Assembly (NCBI RefSeq): GCF_003046185.1
Contig: NZ_PZZL01000001.1
Coordinates: forward strand, 496,001 to 560,000
Direction of reading: 5' to 3'
DNA from: Phreatobacter oligotrophus
GTDB lineage: Bacteria > Pseudomonadota > Alphaproteobacteria > Rhizobiales > Phreatobacteraceae
Length of the DNA: 64,000 nt
A model generated the notes under the pieces. That model made no database searches, had not been told where the DNA came from, and worked only from the letters and a program-made list of their open reading frames with translations. Both the position numbers and the translations under genes were made by a program. Positions 51,844 to 58,598 of this stretch are shown here, piece by piece. Position 1 is the first letter of the stretch, and each line of letters starts with the position of its first letter.

Positions 51844-53558
51844 TCGGCTGCCTCCCGTTCGAAAGCGTCGAGCTGCCGTTGCTGGTGCTTGTTGAGGTAG
51901 CGGCGTGCCAGGGCCACCATGTTCGAGGTGTCCGTCTTCACCTCCTCCACGCCGAGGTGCGGATCGTTGACGCCTCGCGCCTCGCTGGCCTTGATGCCCA
52001 GCCGAGAGATGATGACGGGATCGGAGCCGTCTTCGCTGACAAGGAAATGCGCCGTCACAGGCCGCGACTGGCCTTCGCGGTCGAGACGCCAGATCAGCTG
52101 CTGGTGCACGCCGGGCGACCAGTCCAACTCGCCGATGACGATGTCGCTGAACCGGTGCTGGAGCCCGTCCAGGCCCGCGCCCGACCGCAGGCTGATGATG
52201 ACGAGGTTGGTATTGCCGCGGATAGCTGCCTGCTTCGCCCGCTCCTTGCCAGCGGCGGATTCGGTGCCCGTGTAGAGCACCGGATTGAAGTCCGAGAGTT
52301 CCTTGAGCCAGATGCTATAGACCTCGCGGTGCCAACCAGCGAGAAGCACGGGCTGATCGTTTTCCAGCAAAAGGCGGACATAGCCGGCCACGCTGCGCGC
52401 CTTGGAAAGGCCGGTGGCCTGCCGCAGGCGCCAATCAAGTTCGCGCGCTGCCTCACCGCGCTCGGTGAACGAGCCCTCAAGGACCCGCAAGGCCAGCTGG
52501 CGGGCCACCGCCTCGACCGCGTCGATGTCAGCCTGATTGTGCTCGACGGTCTGCACGATGCGATTGACCGGCGGCATCTGCTGGCCGACGTCCTCCTTCG
52601 TGCGACGGAGATAGACGTGCTGGTCGCGCAGATAGGTGCCGAGCGCCTTTGGATCCTTGAGGTGCTTCCCGTCAGCCAGCCATTCGCGGAAGAAGTCACC
52701 CCACGAGCCCAGCACCGCCTCATCGATGTAGCGGAGGATGGTGAATATCTCGGACCCATAGCCGTAGATTGGGCTGCCGGTCAGGCCGAGCCGGATCTGC
52801 GCATTCTTCGCGAGCACGAGTCCCGCGACCCCCATGTGGGATTCCGTGCCGGTTCGCAGCTTCTGGATCTCATCGAAGATGACGAGCCGCAGCCGCAGCT
52901 TCTCGAACACGTTAGTCCAGCCGGCCAGCTGGCTGTAACGCCAGATGTAAACGTCTGCAGGGGGCAGTTTCTCGCGGTCTGGCCGCGTCCCCTTGACCAT
53001 GTAGGTTTTGAGAGTGGTGAAGGCTTCCAGCTTCTCGGCCCATTGCCGCTGCAGGTGAGCCTCCACCACGATGGCGGCGGGCAGGACGCCGGGCTGCAGA
53101 CAGGCAAGCCCGCCCACATAGGTCTTACCAAGCCCGCCGACATCGCCGAGGAGGAGCGCCTGGCGCGCCATGAGCAACTGCACGGCTTGATGCTGATAGG
53201 TCCGCGCGACCTGACCTTCGCGCAGCCCGGGCGTCACCGCCGGCGGCTGCCAGTCGGGCAGAAGGATAGCTTCGCGCGCCGCGACGTCGCGCTCGAACAA
53301 CTCCCGACGCTCACCGAGGTAGGACAGATGTTCCGCGCTGATCCGCATGGCGTAACGCGAGGTGAACCACTCGATGTCGGCGGAGGTGACGGGATCGTTG
53401 GGCAGGCGGTAGGGCGGCCGCGCTGTCTTAGGGATCCGCGGAAACAGCTGCTTCAAACGGATGCTCACATGCGGCTCGACATCCTCCATGACCCATTCGC
53501 GGTCGGTGAGGCGAAGAGAGCCCACAGGGCGGCCCGGAGCGGTGACGGTCAGAGCCAT
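51840..53558 (-). CDS. SNF2-family helicase/ATPase (prophage)
   Basis: 572-residue SF2 helicase. Motif I GDVGGLGKT is at residues 138-146, motif II DEIQ at 229-232, motif III TGSP at 260-263, motif V SLRSGAGLDGLQ and motif VI QQLIWRLDREGQSRPV in the second RecA domain. Swi2/Snf2-like proteins of this size are common in phage replication modules, usually with a VRR-NUC or PD-(D/E)XK nuclease next door, as here (10-bp overlap). Likely acts in phage DNA replication or recombination. Confidence 0.9.
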   Translation of the reverse strand: MALTVTAPGRPVGSLRLTDREWVMEDVEPHVSIRLKQLFPRIPKTARPPYRLPNDPVTSADIEWFTSRYAMRISAEHLSYLGERRELFERDVAAREAILLPDWQPPAVTPGLREGQVARTYQHQAVQLLMARQALLLGDVGGLGKTYVGGLACLQPGVLPAAIVVEAHLQRQWAEKLEAFTTLKTYMVKGTRPDREKLPPADVYIWRYSQLAGWTNVFEKLRLRLVIFDEIQKLRTGTESHMGVAGLVLAKNAQIRLGLTGSPIYGYGSEIFTILRYIDEAVLGSWGDFFREWLADGKHLKDPKALGTYLRDQHVYLRRTKEDVGQQMPPVNRIVQTVEHNQADIDAVEAVARQLALRVLEGSFTERGEAARELDWRLRQATGLSKARSVAGYVRLLLENDQPVLLAGWHREVYSIWLKELSDFNPVLYTGTESAAGKERAKQAAIRGNTNLVIISLRSGAGLDGLQHRFSDIVIGELDWSPGVHQQLIWRLDREGQSRPVTAHFLVSEDGSDPVIISRLGIKASEARGVNDPHLGVEEVKTDTSNMVALARRYLNKHQQRQLDAFEREAAE

Positions 53559-53914
53559 GCGGCACCAAGCGAGAAGACGGTCAGCGGCTTGCCGCCAATG
53601 GTCGCGGGAAGGTCCACAGCGACGTTGGTGATGAGGACGAGCGCCTTGACGTCCGCGTGCTCGGCGTAGCGGGCCAGCTGGCGGCCGATAGCCGCCTTCG
53701 CGCCGCCGACCTTCACCTCAACCGCGACCTCGCCGAACGCAAAGAAGTCCGGAATGTCTCGGGCCGACAGTCGGTGCTCACGAAGGAAAGGCACACCTTT
53801 TCGCTCGAACACGTCAGCGATGGCAGACTGCGTCGCCTTCTCGGTACCAATGACCACGCGCATGCCGGCCAGGGCGGCGCCGACAGCGTGGTGCGGAGGA
53901 AGAGGGACCGTCAT
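53549..53914 (-). CDS. PD-(D/E)XK / VRR-NUC-like nuclease
   Basis: 121-residue small nuclease-like protein. RDIPDFFAFGEVAVEVKVGGAKAAIGRQLARYAEH contains the D...ExK active site of restriction-endonuclease-like folds (D near 62, E-V-K near 71-73) and the final helix with Q as in VRR-NUC domains. It overlaps the helicase start by 10 bp and the preceding gene by 4 bp, forming a nuclease-helicase pair. Confidence 0.8.
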   Translation of the reverse strand: MTVPLPPHHAVGAALAGMRVVIGTEKATQSAIADVFERKGVPFLREHRLSARDIPDFFAFGEVAVEVKVGGAKAAIGRQLARYAEHADVKALVLITNVAVDLPATIGGKPLTVFSLGAAWL

Positions 53915-54948
53915 GCCGCGTGCTCCGCCTCGGCATGGCGCGCAGCCTCGACCCGGAACACCGCACCGTCGGGCCCATGGGCCTCGAGGTTGTGCGGAAC
54001 GCGCCTCACCTCGGCCTCGGCCTCGGCCCGGGTGTAGAGCCCGGCCGTGGATCGATCGGTGGTGTAGCCGGCGCAGCCGGTCCGGTACCAGGCATCGTTC
54101 TTGCGCGACCAGATCCGCCACACGGCGGTGCCCTCGCAGATCAGCCGGTGCAGGATCTCGGCGCGGCGATAGCGATGGTTCGCCACCGCCTTGCGGTGCT
54201 CGGCTTCAAGCCGCTCGCGGGCAAGGCGGGCGTTCCGCTTCTCGCGGGGATCCGCCGGCGCCTTCGCATAGAGCTGGAAACAGCCGGGGTAGTGCAGATC
54301 ACTGCCGGCGACCATGAACCAGACGTTGTTGATGCGGTAGAAGGCTTGGCCGCGGATCCACCGGCCGGAGCGGTCGCGCATCCAGACCGTCTGGCCATGC
54401 TCGAGGAGCGCGCCGTCGGCACTCGTCCGGTTCCGATCATCGGTGCAGACCGGGCGGCCAATGGCCTTATCCTTGTGCCAGCTCGTCCGATACTCCCTCG
54501 CGATGGTGTCCATCGGGGGCAGCGGTTTCCGCGGCGGCTCGGCACCGGTCACCGGCGCGATGGTGCGGAGCCAGGCGGCGATGTGCCGCCGCTCCAAGAG
54601 GAAGCGGAGCCGATCGAGATAGGTCATGCGCTGCAGCTTGTCGAAGTCGTAGCGGTGGCCGTTGGAGTGAACCAGCGGCCATGTCTCCGCCCACACCTCC
54701 ACAGTGATGGAGCGCCCGGCGAGCTGGATCGAGCACCGAAGGTCGCCCTTTCGGCCGAGCCGATGGTTCGGCGACAGGCAGGCATAGTGCCGCCGCGTGT
54801 GGGGATCCTGCCCGATGGTCCAGCCGCGCGCCCGCATCAAGCGGATCAGGCCGCCATAAACCTCATCGCGGAACGACGGATCGTGCGCGCTGGCCTGCCA
54901 GATCCCGATGTGGGTGTCGTGCATCCGCAGTTCGATGGGCGCCCGCAT
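53911..54948 (-). CDS. Hypothetical prophage protein
   Basis: 345-residue protein with no recognised domain. The N-terminal half has a beta-rich core (DLRCSIQLAGRSITVEVWAETWP) and the C-terminal half a long basic helix (KRNARLARERLEAEHRKAVANHRYRRA). Many Trp and His residues suggest a nucleic acid or ligand surface. It lies between the GapR homologue and the nuclease-helicase pair, with 1-bp and 4-bp overlaps, so a role in phage DNA metabolism is likely by position. Confidence 0.68.
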   Translation of the reverse strand: MRAPIELRMHDTHIGIWQASAHDPSFRDEVYGGLIRLMRARGWTIGQDPHTRRHYACLSPNHRLGRKGDLRCSIQLAGRSITVEVWAETWPLVHSNGHRYDFDKLQRMTYLDRLRFLLERRHIAAWLRTIAPVTGAEPPRKPLPPMDTIAREYRTSWHKDKAIGRPVCTDDRNRTSADGALLEHGQTVWMRDRSGRWIRGQAFYRINNVWFMVAGSDLHYPGCFQLYAKAPADPREKRNARLARERLEAEHRKAVANHRYRRAEILHRLICEGTAVWRIWSRKNDAWYRTGCAGYTTDRSTAGLYTRAEAEAEVRRVPHNLEAHGPDGAVFRVEAARHAEAEHAA

Positions 54949-55313
54949 CAGATCATCCCCAGCGCTTGTTGGTAGAGCTCGACCAGGGCCTCGAATTGCT
55001 CCCGCGTGTCGCGGTCGACCTTGCGCAGGGCGAGAAGTTTGCGGAGCACCTTCACGTCGAAGCCGTTAGCCTTGGCCTCGCCGAAGATCTCCTTGATGTC
55101 GGTGATGACCGCCTTGCGCTCGTCATCGAGACGCTCGATGCGCTCGATGATCGCTTTCAGCTGGCCGGAGGCGATCTCTTCGTAGCGCCTCTTGCCGATC
55201 TCGACCTCGGTGAAGGCCTCGACCTGCCGCGGATCGTGGATGCGGACCACAACGGACACCGCGGGATCCGCCGGCGAGCCGCCGGTGATCTTCTTCTTCG
55301 CGGCCCGGCTCAT
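54948..55313 (-). CDS. GapR (DUF2312) family DNA-binding protein
   Basis: 121-residue GapR homologue. The conserved core is SGQLKAIIERIERLDDERKAVITDIKEIFGEAKANGFDVKVLRKLLALRK (quoted in part), ending in FEALVELYQQALGM. Chromosomal GapR clamps overtwisted DNA ahead of replication forks and guides topoisomerases. This copy has an extra N-terminal 40 residues with a lysine-rich start (MSRAAKKKITGG) and is prophage-encoded, so it may serve phage replication. Confidence 0.92.
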   Translation of the reverse strand: MSRAAKKKITGGSPADPAVSVVVRIHDPRQVEAFTEVEIGKRRYEEIASGQLKAIIERIERLDDERKAVITDIKEIFGEAKANGFDVKVLRKLLALRKVDRDTREQFEALVELYQQALGMI

Positions 55314-55426
55314 GGCTGACCCTGCGTAACAGTGGCCACATCGGCGAACCACGTCGGCGCGAAACAGGACATGACGCTGCCTGCAACCGCGCTCATATCT
55401 TTGCGGGTTGTGCGGGCCCGGCTCAC
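55310..55426 (-). CDS. Possible tiny prophage protein
   Basis: 38-residue open frame starting with GTG that overlaps the upstream stop (GTGA) and ending in an ATGA overlap with the GapR gene. The sequence (SRARTTRKDMSAVAGSVMSC, then FAPTWFADVATVTQGQP) has no clear domain. An internal ATG at 55396 is an alternative start. Evidence is only the overlap pattern. Confidence 0.4.
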   Translation of the reverse strand: MSRARTTRKDMSAVAGSVMSCFAPTWFADVATVTQGQP

Positions 55427-55680
55427 GCGTCGACCCCTGCAGGCTGGATCCCGTAGAACCGGGCGATGGCACGCAGCAGGCGGCGGCCCTTCTCCGTCGT
55501 GGTGACGACGGTGATGATGGCGGCGTTGTCACCGGCCGCGGTGATGCAGGCGGAGTCCTCCCCCAGGGGGATGATGTCGGACAGCCCGTCGCTGCGCTCA
55601 CGCGGGCGCCGCGGCTCCGTCCCCAGCGCAGCAACCAGAGTATTTAGACGTGCGGATTTCGTTGAATGCGTCCCGATCAT
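55423..55680 (-). CDS. Small DUF-type prophage protein
   Basis: 85-residue protein. The core ACITAAGDNAAIITVVTTTEKGRRLLRAIARFYG looks like a compact alpha/beta domain; the N-terminus is basic (TKSARLNTL, TEPRRPRERSDGL). No recognised family. ATGA overlap with the upstream gene and GTGA with the downstream frame. Confidence 0.6.
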   Translation of the reverse strand: MIGTHSTKSARLNTLVAALGTEPRRPRERSDGLSDIIPLGEDSACITAAGDNAAIITVVTTTEKGRRLLRAIARFYGIQPAGVDA

Positions 55681-55889
55681 AAATCACCGGTGGTTTCTGT
55701 TTGTTTCAGAACGAGACGTTCAGCGTCATCGATCGCGGCCTCGATGGTCTTGCGATCGAAGCCGCGCGCCATCAGCAGGGCGGCTGTCCGCCGTGCCCTG
55801 ACGTCATCTGGCGTCAGCACGAGAGCGAAGGCCGCAGCGAACGGTGAAAGCGGCGCTTGATCAGCCGCAATTCTCGGAAGATCCGACAT
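55677..55889 (-). CDS. Small helical prophage protein
   Basis: 70-residue protein, mostly helical; LTPDDVRARRTAALLMARGFDRKTIEAAIDDAERLV contains a helix-turn-helix-like or RecX-like helical hairpin. Possibly a regulatory DNA- or protein-binding factor. The start at 55889 is 4 bp after the stop of the small membrane protein. Confidence 0.6.
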   Translation of the reverse strand: MSDLPRIAADQAPLSPFAAAFALVLTPDDVRARRTAALLMARGFDRKTIEAAIDDAERLVLKQTETTGDL

Positions 55890-55893
55890 GGCG

Positions 55894-56034
55894 TCACCGC
55901 AGGAGAGTGACGCAGGTTGCGGTGCTGGCATGCCGTTCGCAGGTGGCCCGCGCATCGCCGGCGAACCAGACAAGCGCGGCAAGCCAGGCGGCGGAGGAGA
56001 ACAGAATGGCGGCAAAGACAGTCGTTCGAGGCAT
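55894..56034 (-). CDS. Small exported or membrane prophage protein
   Basis: 46-residue protein, the first gene of the leftward operon. The N-terminus PRTTVFAAILFSSAAWLAAL is a signal-anchor or cleavable signal (VWFAGDARA), leaving a short tail with two cysteines (CERHASTATC). Too short for routine calling; supported by its position 38 bp inside the promoter side of the operon and tight spacing to the next gene. Confidence 0.5.
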   Translation of the reverse strand: MPRTTVFAAILFSSAAWLAALVWFAGDARATCERHASTATCVTLLR

Positions 56035-56071
56035 CGGCGCATCCCCCATGGACGAAGGGGAGAGTGCACTC

Positions 56072-56101
56072 TAACGTGTGTTGCGTCAACTACTGTGTGC
56101 G
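56072..56101. promoter_or_regulatory. Operator-like repeats before the leftward operon
   Basis: TAACGTGTGTT (56072-56082) and TACTGTGTGCG (56091-56101) are direct repeats 19 bp apart in the 147-bp gap that precedes the leftward operon, close to a minus-strand TTGACG (complement of 56084-56089). The same TAxxGTGTG motif recurs at 56716 before the rightward genes, so both sites are likely bound by the phage repressor. Confidence 0.5.
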
Positions 56102-56181
56102 TATATTGGGTTGATGCAAGCGTAGGGCGGGCGACACCCCGAGGGGGCGCGCCTTCTCAAGTGCGTGAAAAGGGAGTTGCG

Positions 56182-56361
56182 ATGATGGGAGACGGCGGAA
56201 GACAAGTGCACCAGGCACCGCCAGCGACAACGCTGCAGGCGGAAGCCGACCGGTTCCGGCGCGACGTCGGACGGCTGACCGGCGAGCAGATCCGCGACCT
56301 TGCCCGCCGGGTGCGCGCCAATCCTGACGAACTCAGCCCGGCGGCTGCATCGACTTCATGA
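56182..56361 (+). CDS. Small hypothetical protein in the control region
   Basis: 59-residue protein between the leftward operon and the repressor gene. It is helical and basic (EADRFRRDVGRLTGEQIRDLARRVRANPDEL). A GGGAG ribosome site precedes the ATG at 56182. Its last 29 bp overlap the convergent repressor gene. It could be an antirepressor or Cro-like switch by position only. Confidence 0.5.
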   Translation: MMGDGGRQVHQAPPATTLQAEADRFRRDVGRLTGEQIRDLARRVRANPDELSPAAASTS

Positions 56362-56647
56362 CCGCGGCTAGGCCGGCCCGCTGTTCGGGGGTCAGCTTCG
56401 CATACTCGCGCAGCAGCTCGGTGTGGGCCGAGAAATCCTCGTCCCCGCCGTAGATCATCCACATCGGATTCGCGCCGAGCACGTCACACAGCTGGATGAA
56501 GGCCTCGAGCCCAGGCTCCTTCCCCTCGGTGAGCAGCGACCGGACATAATTGCGGCTACGTCCCGCTGCTAGCGAGATGTCCTGCATGCTCCGGCCGCTC
56601 TCTTCGATTTTCGCGCGCAGACGATCGCGCCACGTCAGCTGTGACAT
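56333..56647 (-). CDS. CI-like XRE repressor
   Basis: 104-residue helix-turn-helix protein. The HTH is WRDRLRAKIEESGRSMQDISLAAGRSRNYVRSLL, and the remaining helical part (LEAFIQLCDVLGANPMWMIYG, then LTPEQRAGLAAVMKSM) is a dimerisation tail without a LexA-like autoprotease domain. The location between divergent early operons and next to repeated operator-like sites indicates the lysogeny repressor. The ATG at 56647 is chosen; an upstream start at 56713 would run into the operator region. Confidence 0.78.
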   Translation of the reverse strand: MSQLTWRDRLRAKIEESGRSMQDISLAAGRSRNYVRSLLTEGKEPGLEAFIQLCDVLGANPMWMIYGGDEDFSAHTELLREYAKLTPEQRAGLAAVMKSMQPPG

Positions 56648-56715
56648 GCGGAGCACAATAAAACGTGCACAACCCTCTGTCACCTCGCAAATCCACGCAC
56701 CGTTGACGCGCACAC

Positions 56716-56726
56716 TACGGTGTGTT
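56716..56726. promoter_or_regulatory. Operator-like site between repressor and Cro-like gene
   Basis: TACGGTGTGTT (56716-56726) repeats the motif found at 56072 and 56091, and also forms a dyad CACAC (56711-56715) with GTGTG (56720-56724). It lies 14 bp before the rightward gene, in the 92-bp gap from the repressor start. Confidence 0.5.
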
Positions 56727-56739
56727 TCTCATCGTGTGC

Positions 56740-57006
56740 ATGGATGCCGCGAACGACACCAGATCCCGACTGCTAGCCAAGATCGAAGCCTTCCTCGCCA
56801 GAACGGGGATGGGCGCGTCCCACCTCGGCCAGCGGGCGGAGGCGGGTTCTGACCTCGTCAAGAAGCTGCGGGCAGGGGGCGACTGCACCACCCGCACCGC
56901 CGACAAGGTCAATGCCTTCATCGACGCCTGGCCGAACGTCCCGCCCTACAAGCGCCGTGTCGCCTCCGAGCGCCGCAGATCGCAGTCCAACGCCGCACGA
57001 CCATAG
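56740..57006 (+). CDS. Cro-like small DNA-binding protein
   Basis: 88-residue basic protein. RSRLLAKIEAFLARTGMGASHLGQRAEAGSDLVKKLRAGG reads as a four-helix Cro/CI-type DNA-binding fold, and the C-terminus is Arg-rich (KRRVASERRRSQSNAARP). It is the first rightward gene after the operators, the Cro position. The ATG at 56740 is chosen over one at 56722 that would lie inside the operator. Confidence 0.7.
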   Translation: MDAANDTRSRLLAKIEAFLARTGMGASHLGQRAEAGSDLVKKLRAGGDCTTRTADKVNAFIDAWPNVPPYKRRVASERRRSQSNAARP

Positions 57007-57036
57007 CAGGGCGGCCAGAAGGCCGCAGGGGAGGGG

Positions 57037-57720
57037 ATGATGCGCGCACAGGCTGAACGCGCCGACAGCCGGTCCGTGACAATCACAATGCCCGAGACGG
57101 TTTACACCCGGCTCGTAGAGCAGGCCCGAAAGTTCGGGCGGACGCCGGCGGCACGGGCCACCGAGCTGTTCATGGCTGCCTATGCCGCCCATCATGGCCC
57201 CACCGGCATGAAGGAGATGGACGAGGCCGTCGAGCGGCTGAACGCCGCGTCGAAGGCCAGCACGGGCCGCCCCGCCGTGGTCGCCGCGGAAATCCCGTTG
57301 CCACCGGTCCCGCTGTTGCCGGCCAGTCCACCACCAGATCCCCGGGCGGAACCGCGAGGGGAGCCGCCGCCGAGCCCGCCACCCCGTCCGCCAACGCAGT
57401 TCGAGGCCGCAGTCGCAGCCCTGACCCCTCGTGCTCTCGCCCTTCGGAAGCGTTATGGGCTGACGCCGTCGGAAGCCTGCCTTCTCGACGCGATGGTCGG
57501 CGGCCGTTGCCTGTCCCCCTTCGTGGTCCATGTGGACCTGCCCGCGGCTCTCCGCCCCAGCACCGAGGCGGCGTTCCGCGTCGCGATGGCGCGGCTGCGC
57601 AAGAAGGTGCCGCTGTCCTTTGACGAGCTGCAGAACGTCCCCAACGTCGGCTATCGCCTGTCGCCGCCGACCCGCGACCGCTTCATTGCCGAAACCGCCC
57701 CCGCGGATGCGGCGCCATGA
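57037..57720 (+). CDS. RHH / OmpR-type winged-helix fusion regulator
   Basis: 227-residue probable transcription factor with two DNA-binding modules. Residues 12-55 (SVTITMPETVYTRLVEQARKFGRTPAARATELF) look like a ribbon-helix-helix. A Pro-rich linker (about 85-125) follows. The C-terminal part LTPSEACLLDAM, MARLRKKVPLSF and NVPNVGYRL match the OmpR/PhoB winged helix, with its hallmark GYRL strand but no receiver domain. Strong GGGGAGGGG ribosome site. Likely activates later phage genes. The stop overlaps the methyltransferase start (ATGA). Confidence 0.7.
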   Translation: MMRAQAERADSRSVTITMPETVYTRLVEQARKFGRTPAARATELFMAAYAAHHGPTGMKEMDEAVERLNAASKASTGRPAVVAAEIPLPPVPLLPASPPPDPRAEPRGEPPPSPPPRPPTQFEAAVAALTPRALALRKRYGLTPSEACLLDAMVGGRCLSPFVVHVDLPAALRPSTEAAFRVAMARLRKKVPLSFDELQNVPNVGYRLSPPTRDRFIAETAPADAAP

Positions 57721-58313
57721 CCGGCTTCTTCTTCGATCCCCTGCCCAGGCGCCACTACCGCGTCGTGATGATCGATCCGCCCTGGAAGTGGAGCGGCGGC
57801 ACCAAGAACCGCCCCCAGCATTACCAGCGGATGACCCTCGATGAGGTGAAGGCCTTGCCGGTGCGGGATCTGCTGCATCCCGATGGTGGCCGCGTCTTCC
57901 TGTGGCTCACCGGTCCGCTGCTGATCCGCTCGGCCGAGATCTCCAAGGCGTGGCGTCTCCGCTACTCGACCGTGATCGCGTGGTCGAAGGTCTGGCCGAA
58001 GGATGCCGGGAGCCTCTGGCTCTACCGGGACTCGCTCGCTCGAGGGAACGGGTTGGAGGCCGTCGGGAACACCGAATACCTCCTGATCCTGAAATCCGGC
58101 CGGCCGCAGTCGCTGAACCGCAAGCCGTTCCCGAACCCGGTCATCACCGTCCGGCGGCAGCATTCCCGCAAGCCGGATGAGATCTACGCCGACATCGAGG
58201 AGCGCCTGGAAGGCCCTCGCGTCGACGTCTTCTCGCGGGAGCGGCGCCCCGGCTGGGACAATTGGGGCAACGAGGCCCGCAAGTTCAATGAACCGGCGGA
58301 GGCAGCGGCATGA
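57717..58313 (+). CDS. MT-A70 family N6-adenine DNA methyltransferase
   Basis: 198-residue methyltransferase. The catalytic DPPW motif is at residues 20-23 (VVMIDPPWKWSGG), and the SAM-site block GNTEYLLILKSG and the C-terminal RREHSRKP-like VRRQHSRKPDEIY and GWDNWGNE are standard for phage MT-A70 proteins. It probably modifies phage DNA against host restriction or for replication control. ATGA overlaps at both ends. Confidence 0.93.
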   Translation: MTGFFFDPLPRRHYRVVMIDPPWKWSGGTKNRPQHYQRMTLDEVKALPVRDLLHPDGGRVFLWLTGPLLIRSAEISKAWRLRYSTVIAWSKVWPKDAGSLWLYRDSLARGNGLEAVGNTEYLLILKSGRPQSLNRKPFPNPVITVRRQHSRKPDEIYADIEERLEGPRVDVFSRERRPGWDNWGNEARKFNEPAEAAA

Positions 58314-58594
58314 CCCCGCGCGTCACCGACCATGCGGTGCTGCAGTTCCTCGCCCGTGTGCACGGGTTCGACGTCGATGGTTGCCGCCAGCGGATCGAGG
58401 AGATCTGCGCCAAGGCGGTGAGGGCAGGTGCCTCCGGCGTCACGCATGAGGGGCACCACTTCGTCATCAAGGGCGACGCCGTCATCACGGTGCTGCCGCG
58501 CGGCGCCCGCCCCGAGCACGGCGACCGCGCCCTCATCCGCAGGCCGGAACGCCCGCGGCCGATCTCCCAGCTCCTCGCCGATGAAATGGATTGA
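58310..58594 (+). CDS. Hypothetical prophage protein
   Basis: 94-residue protein, compact: TDHAVLQFLARVHGFDVDGCRQRIEEI (quoted in part), then HEGHHFVIKGDAVITVLPRG. Small proteins of this type travel beside MT-A70 genes in alphaproteobacterial prophages. Function unknown. ATGA overlap with the methyltransferase. Confidence 0.68.
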   Translation: MTPRVTDHAVLQFLARVHGFDVDGCRQRIEEICAKAVRAGASGVTHEGHHFVIKGDAVITVLPRGARPEHGDRALIRRPERPRPISQLLADEMD

Positions 58595-58598
58595 GCCC

